Positions 11,205 to 23,045 of a stretch of 64,000 nt of DNA are shown in pieces. Positions within the stretch are counted from its first letter, which is position 1; the number at the start of each line of letters is the position of its first letter. Source of the DNA: Coix lacryma-jobi var. lacryma-jobi (taxonomy: Eukaryota > Streptophyta > Magnoliopsida > Poales > Poaceae); contig CM019828.1 in assembly GCA_009763385.1 (NCBI GenBank), forward strand, positions 24,065,000-24,128,999. Direction: 5' to 3'. Made by a program: the position numbers and the translations under genes. Below the pieces are notes generated by a model that saw nothing but the letters and a program-made list of their open reading frames with translations, searched no databases and was not told the origin of the DNA.

Positions 11205-12165
11205 AGCACGTGTGTCGCCCGGCCCCAACCACGTTTTCTTGAACCTTGACCCGCCGGTTGGCATGCATGAAAGCACGCGAGTGCACGCTGGTGATGGGTA
11301 GCAGCTAGCAGCCGTGCGCGTGACCTTTATTGCCCAGCCGCCGTCGTGGAGTAGCGTAGCGTTCGTTGCTCAAGACAGCCGCCGGCGGCCCTCGATGGAT
11401 CGATGCCGACCTCCTGTGCACTGCATGCCATCGTCGTCGTCTGGACGTACGTACGTACAAGCAGCTGGCTTATTAATTACTTTTCAACGAGACGAAATGA
11501 AGTGAACACCACCAAGCAATGCAATGCAAACGCGGGCGCGTCGTCGTCTGTACGACGACACGCGTTAATATCGCGTGTGTCCGTCAATCATGGCAATTGG
11601 TAAATTCGTGTTTATTTATTACTAGCTAGTGACCTGATCGAACGTTCGCCTGATGCTGTTGGACGAAATAAAAGGACTGCGACGATAGATTCATGGGACG
11701 AAACTGCAATGCAATGATACGTGTACTTCCTGGTGGTGAGGACGACGGCACGTGTGTCCTCCCTGATCAGGTGGGCATGAGCTTTTGTGAGCTGCATCAA
11801 CTTGTTCTGGCGCCATCTAGATTTTTTTTTTTTCTCTTTGAACGCGTCATCGACATGTTTGCAGCAGGTCTTTTCTCTCTCGGGTTGGAGGCTTGGAGCT
11901 GATGACGACCCTTGCTTTCCTTTGTCAGAAAGTAATCGATTCTTTTTTTTTTGAAAGGTTAACTTTCGGTTCATTCACCAACTAGGGCGCGGTACAAGCA
12001 GAGACGGCGTGACGATGATAGCTCCGAATAAAAACTTGAACCTGCTGTAACACCATCCACACCAAACCATTAGAAAGCTAGTACACGAGTGTGCCCGCAG
12101 TCGGCAAGCAGGCCACACACATGTCAGCGCGGCAATTGCAGAAAATACACACATTAGATGTGCAG
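11205..12165. other. Intergenic, nothing recognised
   Basis: Mixed-composition sequence without a supportable gene. Short open frames around 11314-11974 overlap on both strands and have no recognisable domain. Confidence 0.35.
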
Positions 12166-12167
12166 TA

Positions 12168-12260
12168 CTCCCTCCGTCCCATTGAAGGTGTCGTTAGAAA
12201 ACCGTGTCCTCTTTACAAACACGTTTTTCGGACGATATTCTTAATGGGACCGACTCTCCA
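12168..12260. mobile_element. Short Stowaway-like MITE (about 92 bp)
   Basis: Starts CTCCCTCCGTCCCATTGAAG after TA (12166-12167) and continues with AAAACCGTGTCC and a right half ending near AATGGGACCG. The right terminus is eroded. It is the same family as the intact copy at 32093-32185. Confidence 0.65.
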
Positions 12261-12866
12261 ACCCGGCTCCCTACCCCAAAAGCAACCAATCAGGCCCTCA
12301 ATTCTTCCTTCCCTCGCGATGCAGAACGACACGATACACCTATGATACACAAACTCATATGTCATATGGATCAACAATAAAGACAAATAAACATGACTAG
12401 GTGTATGGTTTAAGCATGTATCATACCGTTGTTTGACCGGCTTTCTATGTAGGCTCTCCCATCACCAAAGCAGCCAATCACACCCATACGGGCGCGCGCT
12501 TGTGCCGCCGGTCAGTCTGAAACGAGCAGTAGACGTTCTCGAATGCTCTGCTGCGGCGGCGTGCGGATTCTGCAGCCGGTAAGCCAGTCTCGGGCAGAGG
12601 CAAATGGTACGTAAAAATTCCACGAACGCCGACGCTGGACAGAAACATGCCGAGAAAATGATTGGTCTGTCTGTCTGGTCGTCGACGAAGCAGAGGGCGG
12701 TAGCAGCCGCGGACTCGTACTGCCTCGGTACTGGGCAAATGGTACGGTGTTCAAATCGCTAGCTATTTGATCTCTAGAAAGAATATTATTGGTTCTCAAT
12801 GACAACTTGCAAATAGCTAGCTAAATGAGACATATAAATAAATATTATTTTGATGAACCAACTTAC
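12261..12866. other. Intergenic, nothing recognised
   Basis: No supportable gene or transposon boundary. Several small open frames on the minus strand (12478-12805) have no family features. Confidence 0.35.
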
Positions 12867-12976
12867 AAAAGTAGCACTCTTATTGGCTATCGAAGAGAGA
12901 GATCAAATAGCCAGCGACTTCCTAATAGCTGGCTATTTGATCTCTCTCCTCGATAGCCAATAAGAGTGCTACTTTT
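12867..12976. repeat. Near-perfect hairpin, 49-bp arms
   Basis: The left arm (12867-12915, starts AAAAGTAGCACTCTTATTGG) and the right arm (12928-12976) are inverted complements with one mismatch and a 12-bp loop. Related GCTAGCTATTTGA blocks lie outside at about 12757 and 13054, so the hairpin is probably the core of a larger foldback MITE spanning roughly 12745-13075, whose ends I could not fix. Confidence 0.8.
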
Positions 12977-13076
12977 TTACTATTTTTATACGTAATCTCG
13001 CTAGCTATTTGTAAAGTGTTATTGAGAGCTAATAAAATTCCTCCTAGCTAGCTATTTGACAACCATTGCGGATGGC

Positions 13077-13802
13077 CTCAGACGACTGATCAGGCGGACC
13101 CGCGCAGCCGCAGGCCACAGCAACGCCGGGTCCGGGTCGCCGGACGCCAAAGTAGAGTCGCTTGGAAGCATGTAGTAACGGGTAACCAACAACCCTCCGT
13201 CACATGCAGCAGCAGGGGAGGGAGAGCCATTCGTTCCGCGCGGGGCGCACGGGGGCCCGGTCGGGCCGGGGGGGCCACGGAGCAGCAGCAGTGCGGCGCG
13301 CACCGTCGCCAGTATCGCGCGGTATAACGCCGAGCCCATGCGCCCACGCCGCGCCACACCTTTCCTATCCCCCTGACGCGGCCCCGGGGCTTTTTTGCCT
13401 GGCCACATGCTGGGCGGAGAGGAACGGAGCGCGGCCACGCTGGGGACTCCGATCCACCGAACACTTCCCCCGGGCCCCCGGGCCCGGCCGGCCGGCCGGC
13501 CTCTACTACTCTCTACTCGAGTGTGGTGACTGGTGAGGTGTGAGGCGAGCTTATTGCCGCCGATCGACCAGCCGTGTTGGGCGTAGCGGGGCCTCTTTTT
13601 CTCCTTTTTGCCCGATCGAGCAAATAATGCTCCTCCGATCCCGTTGTCTCTCACGAGTTCACGCGTGGACGGAGGCTCCGGACGACGGGTGGACAGTGGA
13701 CAGTGGACTCCATCCATCGTCGAGCTTGGGCGACAATGGACAGTGGCCGGCCGGCCGGCCGGCCGGGCTGCGGGCCATGCGCGCAGTGTGTAGAGATACG
13801 TA
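13077..13802. other. GC-rich intergenic
   Basis: GC-rich DNA with runs such as CCCGGGCCCGGCCGGCC near 13480 and 13750. Open frames of up to 221 codons on the minus strand are explained by low stop density in GC-rich sequence; they contain no recognisable domain. Confidence 0.4.
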
Positions 13803-13896
13803 CTCCCTCCTCCGTTTCATTGAGAGTGTCGCTCGGGAAATATAAATGTGAGAGAGACATGATTTTCTAACGACACTTTGAATGAGATGGAGGGAG
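13803..13896. mobile_element. Short Stowaway-like MITE (94 bp)
   Basis: Ends CTCCCTCCTCCGTTTCATTG at 13803 and the inverted form ending AGATGGAGGGAG at 13896. TA precedes the left end; the right flank reads CA, so one base of the duplication has changed. Interior motifs (GTGTCG, TTCTAACGACACT) match the 93-bp family at 32093-32185. Confidence 0.7.
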
Positions 13897-14513
13897 CAGC
13901 GTACAGCCGGCGCATGCACGATGCACCTAGCAGGCAGGGCTAGCAGTCTAGCACCTTGTGTGCCGCTCGCGTCCACGTACACTACTAGCTCGCAGCATGC
14001 ATGCATGATCCCAACTGTTGTGCATCTCTTGTATGTCTGGCACATATATTTGCCAGCTGGATAGCTATAGCTATGCGCACCATTTGTCGTCCATGTGACC
14101 ATGCATGTCCCACACCAAGCACCACTAGGCCAACTCAGGATCTGGCCACACAACATAATACCCTGCCTCCAACAATATAGTCCAGACGACGATGCATGGC
14201 CCAGCAGGCGCATTATTTATGTCGAAGCAGGAGCAGCATGAAACAGTTTGATTAATTATAAAATCGTGACAAATCAAAGTGAGTTAATTATGTAATTCAG
14301 AACGGCCGGCAAGTATAAAATTTTCGTGGTCGGAACGTGTCAATGCCGTGCTACCACCTACCGTACGTACCAGTGCCGTTCCAATAAAAGTTTGGTGGCG
14401 AGACTAATTAAAAAAATAAACACTTAAAAAAACTAGTACTGCGGACGGGTGGATAACGCATCGTGCCATTTCAGGATAGTACTTCTAGCGATTATTAATC
14501 CGGTTGAAGCATA
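13897..14513. other. Intergenic, nothing recognised
   Basis: No coding region or transposon end that I can support. Confidence 0.35.
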
Positions 14514-14515
14514 TA

Positions 14516-14782
14516 CTCCCTCCCTAGGAAAATATAGAAGTCATTTAGAACAACGCCACGGTTTTCAAAACATAATATAACTTTGACCACTTATTTTTTA
14601 AAAATATTTGTTGTAAAGTAGTATATGTATACTTTTTATGAAAATATACATATAAAGACAAATTTATTTATATGATTTTTACATCTCTAAACTCAATAAT
14701 TTTAAAGTTATTCATGATTTATATTCTCAATGTTTGATTCAAATCTTTTCCAAAACGATTTCTATTTTTCATATGGAAGGAG
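14516..14782. mobile_element. Stowaway-like MITE (267 bp)
   Basis: Begins CTCCCTCCCTAGG at 14516 and ends with GGAAGGAG at 14782, with TA on both sides (14514-14515 and 14783-14784). CTCCCTCC-type inverted ends with a TA duplication are the Tc1/mariner-derived Stowaway pattern. The interior matches the MITE at 10310-10568. Confidence 0.85.
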
Positions 14783-14881
14783 TATACGGTTATATCGACA
14801 TGTTTATGTGCGTCAACCAAATATAATATGGTTCCATCCTAAAAGATATTCACATCTCCAAAGCAGTCTCAATCATTCTAA

Positions 14882-15242
14882 GGGCCTGTTTAGATCCCTT
14901 CATTTTGAAGGAATTAGAATTCACTCAATAAACTAGGCTATTTATCTTGGAATTTAACATTCCACCACTTTCCAAAGTTCACATATAATCCCATCTTAAA
15001 TTTATAGTGTGCGAGAGGGAAATGGATTTTATAGATCACCATGCTATATTTCCACTTTCCAATTTATAACACTTTTTCCAACTCACTCCCCGTACGACAG
15101 AAATACAATGTATGGGTATCCCTCTCATATAATCAATAATAATATATAAATATAATCCATATATAATGCTATTAGCTTAATTAATATGTGTCTAAATTAT
15201 GATTCTTAAAATGAATTTAATTTCAATCATCCAAACGGTCCC
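14882..15242. mobile_element. Tourist-like MITE (361 bp)
   Basis: Begins GGGCCTGTTTAGATCCCTTC at 14882. The complement of its right end begins GGGACCGTTTGGATGATTG at 15242. The 3-bp target duplication TAA is present at 14879-14881 and 15243-15245, which with these ends indicates PIF/Harbinger-derived Tourist type. The interior is AT-rich and non-coding. Confidence 0.85.
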
Positions 15243-15370
15243 TAAAGGTTAATTAAACATATGCAAAATGTAATAATATTTATGATTCTGAATAAGTATT
15301 ATTATATTAATTATGTCATATATTCGCAAAATAAATCTTTGTATACATAAATGATACTATTATTTTTATA

Positions 15371-15624
15371 TTCCATCCCAAATTATAAGTCATTCCAAGA
15401 ATCTTGAAGAGTCAAAGTTTTTCAACTTTGACCAAATTTATATAATAAGATAATAATATTTATGATACCAACTAAGTATAATTAGATTCTTCATTAGTTA
15501 TATTTTCATAATATACATATTTGATTTTATAAATCTTTATGTTTCTATTTATAATTTTGGTCAAAATTGAAAAACTTTGACTCTTCAAGATTCTTGGAAT
15601 GTCTTATAATTTGGGATGGAGGGA
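15371..15624. mobile_element. Stowaway-like MITE (254 bp)
   Basis: The right end reads TTGGGATGGAGGGA and the left end TTCCATCCCAAATTATAAG, lacking the outer few bases. The arms extend for about 50 bp around TCATTCCAAGAATCTTGAAG. It is a better-preserved copy of the family at 9782-10046. Confidence 0.75.
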
Positions 15625-15788
15625 TTATAAAATTAGTTAAGTTTGAATTAGTTAAATCCTCGAAACGCAAAATATGCACTTATTTCATCAAGAAAGCTAG
15701 AGTGAGTAGACTGTGTGGTGTAATTTCTCAACAACTCTCACCATCTCGATCAGCTCAACTAAAGGAATGCAATCATATATAACTTCTA

Positions 15789-16078
15789 CTCCCTCCATAA
15801 TCTTTTGTAGGGCGTATTTAGAGATAACACAATGACAAAAAAGTCTAAAAAATATGATAATTAGTGATTAAAATGCATGCATGCAGTAATTATTTAACAC
15901 TACTCTGTATTTTGATTGGACGCTACATATAAAGTAGTGCTTCGTTTTTAGAGAGGAGTAATTGCTGAAGCTTTTGATTGGACGTTGTTTGGACTCCACG
16001 AGGTTTGTACCTACGTACGTCTTATAAAAGATCAAAAATAAAAATCTTCATATGCCTTATAAAAGATTATGGAGGGAG
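15789..16078. mobile_element. Stowaway-like MITE (290 bp)
   Basis: Begins CTCCCTCCATAATCTTTTG at 15789 and ends with the inverted form AAAGATTATGGAGGGAG at 16078. TA flanks both sides (15787-15788 and 16079-16080). The right TA is shared with a second MITE that starts at 16081. Confidence 0.85.
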
Positions 16079-16080
16079 TA

Positions 16081-16121
16081 CTCCCTCCGTTTTCTATAAG
16101 TGGCGTATTTGGTTTTGGAAA
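16081..16121. mobile_element. Left part of a Stowaway-like MITE split by the Tat element
   Basis: The 41 bp starting CTCCCTCCGTTTTCTATAAG are the inverted complement of the segment ending at 31587. The two halves are separated by the gypsy element at 16122-31356, whose GGAAA duplication (16117-16121 and 31357-31361) lies at the breakpoint. Confidence 0.85.
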
Positions 16122-17293
16122 TGTCGGTGTTTCGACCCCGGGGGTATGACACCAACTAGTAATATGATCGCGTGCTCCCTTCCTGGATGGTGATGCAAGA
16201 TAACACAAGGGTTTATCCTAGTTCGGGCAAAGAAGGCCCTACGTCCAGCGGGGGGAGGAGGTTCTTGTATTACTTGCACCTAAGTGCTTGTACAGGGGCA
16301 ATACAAGCTCAACGAGCGTGGACGAGAGTCTGGACTCGTGTGTGTGTCGTGTGGACTCGTGTGCGTGAAGGGCCCTGGTGTCCTCTTTTATAGAACAAGA
16401 GGAGGTCAGGGTTACACAGGAGTGACATGTACAACGCCAAATACGGCGAAGGGTTGGAATTCTGTCTTGTCGAGGTCACTGGAGCCAGCGTGGGGGTTGC
16501 TGTTGAGGCGTCCTTGAAGCGTGGCTTCCATCCCGGGCGCGGACGTGGAGGCGTGGCGACGTGGAGGCCGTGCAGCGCCCATTCCGGCACGTACAGGACG
16601 TGGCAGGGTCCCTCCGGGTCTTGGGGTACCTGTCCTCCAATAGCATGAAAGCAGTCAGGGCTCGAGGGGCGCAGGGCCGGCCTTGAGGTGGCGCCTACGG
16701 GGGGCTCGAGCCCCCGCAGGTATGGGCAAGTCCCGGAAAACCCGGCCGTACAGCGGGAATCCAGGTCTCGAGATGTGGCTCGAGTGTGCTACAGTGCAGG
16801 GTATGGCCTAACAGTGCTGTACTTGTGCCTTTTTGCCCATGCTTGTGGTGAAAATGAGGTTTGACTCTGGCCCCGGTTCACTGTGGCATACGTCGTGTAC
16901 CAGAGGATGTGACCGGAGTAGGTGGACGCATTAAATGCGCAGTATGGAGCTGGTATCCGACGTCTGGCGCTGCTCGAGGGAGGTATGATGTGTCTCGAGG
17001 GATAGGTTACCGTGTTAGAGAGGCTCGAGGTCCCCACGTGGGGTCTCGAGGAACGGTGTACGGCTGTAGTGGGCTCGAGGCCTATGTGCCGGGGCTCGAG
17101 AGGTAGGCTACTATGAGGCGGTCGGTAAGGCTTTGGCGGGCCCGGGCTTCCTGGCGGTGGGCCGGCGTTGTAGGCCTCGAGGGGTTGGTTTTTTAGGGGG
17201 TTAGACTAGTTAGGTCTCTTATTAATTGGTGCTCTAGGTTTAACTTATTTGTTTTGTGTTGATTGGGGGTACCCCTTTTGTGGTCCCCCGACA
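16122..17293 (-). repeat. LTR of the Tat element (3' LTR in sense direction, 1172 bp)
   Basis: Begins TGTCGGTGTTTCGACC and ends GGTCCCCCGACA on the plus strand. Compared with its partner it has about two dozen substitutions and an extra 16-17 bp near 16550, a short duplicated CGTGGAGGC-type stretch. CTCGAG occurs about eleven times in it. Confidence 0.92.
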
Positions 17294-17311
17294 GTAGCCC
17301 CCGAGCCCTTG
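17294..17311 (-). other. Polypurine tract region of the Tat element
   Basis: On the minus strand the bases just upstream of the 3' LTR read CAAGGGCTCGGGGGCTAC. This G-rich stretch is in the position where plus-strand DNA synthesis is primed. Confidence 0.6.
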
Positions 17312-18318
17312 TTCGAGTGCTAGCACTCGAGCAGGGGCTCCCTACCGGGATCTCGAGGGTTAGCTAACTGGTTCTCGAGGGTTTGGTTGTTTTGATTCCG
17401 TGGGTGTCGCGCGAGCGACACCCGCGGGTGTAGCCCCCGAGGCCACGGAGGAGTGGTTAGGACTCCCTCGTGGGCTTTTTCACGAGTGTGAGTGTTAGTT
17501 ACGTTTTTTTAGGTTTGGGAGTGTCGAGCCCCCGAGTTCTTCGACCCTCTTTCGTCAAGGGGTGCCAGGCTGAACCGACCGGCCGACTCTTCGAGCTGTC
17601 CGGCACGCCAGTTGCCCTGGCTTGTCATCCCGCGAGTCCTTTCGATCGGATGCGAGGGGGGATGCCTCGTACTACCACGAGCGGGCGAGTATCGAGGTTC
17701 CCGATGAGCTGGTAACGGGGGAATCCAAGTGAGACCTCGTGCCCCGTTCGATGGGGTCGACTGAAGCCCGGAGGTGATCCCACAAAGCATGGGCGCTCGG
17801 TCTGCAGGAATGTCGGGTCCATTCGATAGGACCTGGTGGCTCGATGCCTCCCTCCGAGGGGATCTCACTGCATGTCGTGCGCTCTGCCTTGGATACACGT
17901 GAGGGGCCTCGAGGGCTTGGCCCTCGAGCGTTGCCGCGAGTGGCGCCCCTTGGTGTCCCTGACTCGGGTGCTCGAAGCCGTCTGTCGAACCCTCTTCGAG
18001 GGCCAGCCTTCGCTGCCTCGAGACTTGGAAGGGCCGGGGCCCGTTTTTACCTTCTTGAAGAAGCCTCCGTCGTTTGGAATCCTTCTGCCCGTTGGGCGCG
18101 CCTTTTTGGGCGGAAACTGTCAGGGAGTGGAGATCGTGGCGCCAGGGCGACGGACATGAAGTTGGAGCGGCAGTCGTGGTGGGCCCTGGTAGTGGAGCGA
18201 ATGGGGAGTTGCCGCGTGTACCTATCAACCGGCTCGAGACGTGGTTAGGTGGGCGCATTAAATGTGTGCGGTTACCTTTCCTCTGCCGTGGGAGACCCCG
18301 CCCGTTGGGGTTTTCTTT

Positions 18319-18326
18319 TATAAATA
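18319..18326 (+). promoter_or_regulatory. TATA box of the antisense gene
   Basis: TATAAATA lies 139 bp upstream of an ATG in the strong context GCCGCCATGGCT at 18465. A TATA box, a short leader and a near-ideal initiation context on the strand opposite gag-pol indicate that the antisense gene has its own promoter. Confidence 0.6.
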
Positions 18327-18464
18327 TCGAGTGAGGGGTGAGAGACTCTTTACTTTGCCTTTGCCTTCACAGCCGCCGTGGCTCCCACACGCTTTCTCCC
18401 CAAGCTAGCGATTGGTAATCTTCCCGGCCGTCCGTCCGCCGCTCAGATCCGCGCCGTCGCCGCC

Positions 18465-21400
18465 ATGGCTGCCCAGACCCAGGTGCTGCCGCCCGAAGAC
18501 TGGCGCCCGACGAAGACGTCGCAGCCTGAGCTGGAGTCGCTGGTGGACCAGGGGCTTCTCCGCCCCAACCCGCGGGAGGGGCCCGCATGGTGGATTCTCC
18601 CGTCGGCGGACCACCAGGAGCCGCACCCGCCGGAGGGGTATGTGGTGAGCTTCACGCGCTACCACCGCATGGTGCTTGGCGTTCCGCCAAGCCGCTTTAT
18701 GCGGGGGCTGGCTCACCACTTCGAGGTGGAATTGCAACACTTCTCCCCCCAACTCAATCTCGCACGCCGCCATCTACGCCGCGGTGTGCGAGGGATACCT
18801 GAAGATCGAGCCTCATTGGGAGATGTTCGTCCACCTCTTCCGGGGCGAGCTCTTTCATAAGGCCGTGAAGCCGAGCGGGAGGAGGCTCGCGCGCGCGGGC
18901 TCCCTCACCATCACCGCGAGGACCGGTCCCTCGTCGGCCAACGTCCCCCGTCACTACCTCCACTACAAGCTTTCCTCCAACCAGGCGGGGTGGGACGACC
19001 ACTGGTTCTACCTGCGGAACGAGGACGGGCTCCTTCCGCAGTACACCGGCAGGATCATCACCAAGCGCCCTCAGAAGTGGAATTGGGGCGTTGTGGCGGA
19101 CAGGCAGCGCCACCTGATGCCGCTGATGAATACGATGTGGACGCTGGTGGAGGAGAAGGTACTGACCGTCCAGGCGGTCATTTGGGCGTTCCATCAGCAG
19201 AGGGTCCTTCCTCTGGCGGACCGCCCCCTTCTCATGTTTGAGATGGGGCCAAATGCCCTACTCGAGGCGCTGAACAGGTCGAGGATGGCCGAGGAGAGGC
19301 TGCCTCGGAACGAGGGTGCCTCCCGGGTGACGGTCACGATCCACGGGCCGTTCCGCCCTGAGGAGATCAACCTGATCGCCATGGCACCCGACGCGGGGTG
19401 TCTCGACCCGGTAAGCCTTCCTCAAGCTAGGCTGTTTCGAGCCTCCCCTCCTTTCTCTTTCTTCGAACCTTGTTTACTCTCCTTGTGGTTTTTCTCATCA
19501 AGTTTCTTTTTGCAGGGGGTGTTCACATATCACGCGTCGAGGCCCTGGTGAAGGAGGACGCTGCAGAAAGACAGGTGAGGCGCCTCTCTGCTCAGAAAGA
19601 TAAGGAGAGTAAGGATGCAAAGAAGAAGAAAGAGAAAGAGAGGAACTTGCGTCGGGTGGACCGGGATCAGAGGTTAGCGAAGGCTCGTCGTAACCGGCAG
19701 CCTGGAGAGGAGTCCCCCGAGCTCAACTACACGAGCTCGGAGGAGGAGGATGACGATGAGGAGGAGAGCGATGATGAAGGGATGGATGCGCGTCTGAGGC
19801 GCGCGGGGGTCGTCGACATCAGGGCTGACTGCTCTTCTGTGCAGGAGAATATCCTAGAGATCCCCCCGGCGAAGGGATCGCGCGGGACACAGCAGCAGAA
19901 GCCCACGCCAGGCCCCGCCTCGTCGGAGGCTCAGGGCACGTTGAGCTCCGTGCCGGACGTGCCCCCTGACGTGAAGAGGCCTCGAACTCGGGGCGTCATT
20001 GCCGCGGCGCAGAAGGAGGTCACGACCGCGTCGACCCAGGCGGGGGGTCTCGAGAAGGGCCGGACCTCGAGAAGCGGTCAACATGCCAAGAGGGACTCCG
20101 GGCCCGACCGCCGCAAGTCGTCGAGGATGACATCGAGCCCGCGGAAGAGCGGGCAACATGAGGGGGCGTCGAACCCACGCCACCATGACCGTCGAGGGGG
20201 GAGCTCCCGGTCGTCTCGTGACGGGAGTCGCGAGTGATCCCGGAGCCCATCGCCGCGCCGTCGCCGGGAGAAGGAGGCAGACGCGGGGGGGGGCGACCGC
20301 CGGCACGAGCGCCGGAGCAAGTCCCGGAGCCCGCGCAAGGAAAGGAGCCAAGAGGACCGCTTGAAGGAGACGCGGTCGTCCCCCCGGGACAAGAGACAGA
20401 AGGAGAGCTCCTCGTCGGGGTCGAGCCACGGGAAGCACCGGGAGCCTTCCCCCCATCCGAGCCACACGGAGACGGCTCAGGGGCATGGCTCGAGCCATGG
20501 GGCGGTCTCGAAGCCCCCGAGCGGGTCCAGCGACTCGGGGAAGAAGTCCCGCCGTCGCTTTGGGTAAGTAACGTTTCTCAATTCCGTTGGTAGTGAAGCT
20601 TTACCTTTTTACATTTGGTGATGTGTGCCGTTTCTGGTTTTTCAGGGAAAAGCGCTCCCGGCAGGAGGCGGACCCCGCGGTGTCCAAGCGGGCCAAGACC
20701 TCGAGCTCTGCTGAGGACCAAGCACCTCGAGGTATGGCTCCTTCTTCCGCTGAAATGCCCGCTTGGCTGGTGAAGGCTCGAGCAGCCATGGCCCGGGGAA
20801 GTCAGATGGCCGCCGCGGATCTTGGTGAGGCCGACGCCGTCGACCACGGGGGTCGAGGCTTTTTCCTGATTCTGACGACGTTGTTCTCCTTTTCAGCAGG
20901 GACCGCGGCTCCTGGCGCCAAGCCCGCCGCCACTGCGTCCATCGCAGCACCACCACCTCCTCCTCTGGTGGCGCCTACCGAGAGGGCCACTCCTCCCCCC
21001 GTCATGACGACCATCTCGGGGGAGCAGCCGAGACAGGCGCGGCTCCGTCGGCGTCTGGGGCTGAGGGGACAACGACCCTCGAGACCCCAGACGACGCGAG
21101 CCGGCCCGCTGGACAGGATCCCCTACCAACGGAGCCTCGCGCGCCCACGTAGAAGGAGAAGGAGGGGGAGGCGTCGGTGGAGAAGATACCGACGATGGAG
21201 GAGCTTCTGGACGAGCTGGAGAAGGGGCCGTCCGGGGTCAAGGGCTCAACGCTGGAGGGGGCGCTCGAGGCACCGGTCGGGGATGACAAGACGCCGGAAG
21301 ACCCAGTGAGAACGAGGCGGAGGGGACGACCGGTTCCTCGGCCGGCGCGGAGGAGAGCTTGGAGACAAGCCACCCCTCGAGCGATCCGCTACCGCTCGAG

Positions 21401-23045
21401 CCCCCGCCTCTACGCGATGCCGCACCGTCGCCTCGGGAGGGGACGGAGCAGCAGGAGGAGATGGCGGAGGGGCTGCACGATGATGGTGAGGGGCGGAGAG
21501 AGCCGCAGCCAGCGCCGCCGGTTGGTGGGCCGCAGCTAGTGCTGCTCGAGTCGGAGGAGGACCCGCTCATCGTCGAGACCGGTCGATCGGTGTGGCCATA
21601 CCCTGACGCTTGCGAGCCCGTGGGGGAGGGCTCGTCCGGCGCCGTTATCCCCGTCGAGCGGTCGACTCAGCAGGGGGTTCCGCAGGAGGCACGGTCGATC
21701 TTCAAGGAGGTGACCGAGCTCGTGGCGCAGGCAGAGAGGGCCTTCGTGGAGGAGGCGGACAAGTTCGCGCGGGTGGCGGCTGCCCTCGTGACGGCGGAGG
21801 GGGAGCTCCAGGAGCTCCGCGCTGAGCTGGGCTGGAACGCGCAGATGGCGGGCCAGCTCAACGACGCTCAGGCGGAGACCCAGGCGGCTCGAGACGAGGC
21901 CGCCCAAGCTAAGAGGGAGACCACCACTGCTCTGTCCGTGGTGGAGGCGTCGAGGAAGGAGGCTGCCGACGCCCGAAGCGAGGCCGCCACCGCCCGATCT
22001 GCAGTGGAGGCGGCGAGGAAGGAGGTTGCCGACGCCCGAGGCGAGGCCACCACCGCCCGGTCTGTAGCGGAGGCGACGAGGAAGGAGGCCGAGGAGGCCA
22101 AGAGCAAGGCCGCCACCGCCCTGGCTGCGGCGGAGGCAGCGCGGAAGGAGGTCTAGGAGGCCTTAACTGCTGCGCGCTCGTGGATCCAAGGCCTCGAGAT
22201 CGACATGGATCAGGTTCTCAACAGAGCTAATGACCTGTCGCTCAAGCTCGAGGCCGCTCGGCAGGAGGTGATCAAGAAGGATCTGGGCCTTGCGCAGACG
22301 GGCAAGCTGGTCAAGGAGCTTAAGGGCCAAAAACTTGACGTGTTGTCCCAAAAGCATACGCTCGAGCAGCGCGTCAGGGTCGTTACCAGCGACTTTGACG
22401 CTCTTGGCGTGCGCTGCCAAGGTACTGTCGTAATCTTCACGCTTTGTCTTGCTTTGATTTCGAGATTCTTGCCACGCCGCGGACTTACTCTTTTCTGTTT
22501 GTTGCACAGATCTGGAGAAGACCGCCGAGGAGCTCCGCGAGATGAATCAGACTCTCATGGAGCAACTCCAGGGTGAGACCATGGTGGCGGAGCGGGCGCG
22601 CGACACCCTCGACAGGCTCTGCTCCACATGGGGTGCCGACCCGGTGGCCACGACAGAGGGCGCGGTGGCTCGAGACGACGCCCTGGTCAATGCCCTGTGC
22701 TTCCTCGACGTGGCCGCGCGGGACCGCATCAAGAGTGCTCTCCACCACGGCGTAAAGCAGGCGCTCGCGGCCGTCCGCTCCGGCTTCCGCTACTCGGTCA
22801 ACGTCGTCGCCAAGAGCTTCGTCGAGATTGAGGGGAAGGACGAAGAGTGGAACGATCGCCGCGTCGACAAGATCCTGGAGAAGGTGGAGAGGCCGGGGGC
22901 GGCGCTCGCAAAGTTCTTCGAGGAGGACGTGCTGCCTCCCGTTGCAGGAAGTGGTGTAGATGGCTCCCCTCCTCCTGGCCCGGACGTCGAGGCTGAGCCC
23001 GCAGCAGAAGATCTTGAGAAGGAGTTCCAGACTGATGAGGAATGA
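18465..23045 (+). pseudogene. Antisense multi-exon gene of the Tat element (damaged)
   Basis: This gene reads opposite to gag-pol. The likely exons are 18465-19410, 19516-20563, 20646-20824, 20897-22421 and 22510-23045, each bounded by GT...AG. The first exon encodes the conserved plant domain known from gypsy antisense genes (motifs VVSFTRYHRMVLGVPPSRF and VHLFRGELF). Next come a Lys/Glu/Asp-rich stretch, a basic Arg/Ser-rich segment (SRSPSPRRRR), Pro/Ala-rich linkers, a long Ala/Glu/Arg coiled coil with 25-residue repeats, and a conserved C-terminal domain. Damage: an extra C in the C-run at 18744-18750, TGA at 20235, a frameshift near 21027, TAG at 21150, a frameshift near 21303 and TAG at 22154. 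The phase into exon 2 also requires an indel. Function is unknown. Confidence 0.75.

Noticed and set aside
13052..13717. A 221-codon open frame on the minus strand
   Set aside because: Low-complexity, GC-rich, no recognised domain, with equally long frames on the opposite strand.
19854..20498. A 214-codon minus-strand frame
   Set aside because: It is the complement of the Arg/Ser-rich exon of the antisense gene and has no codon or domain support.
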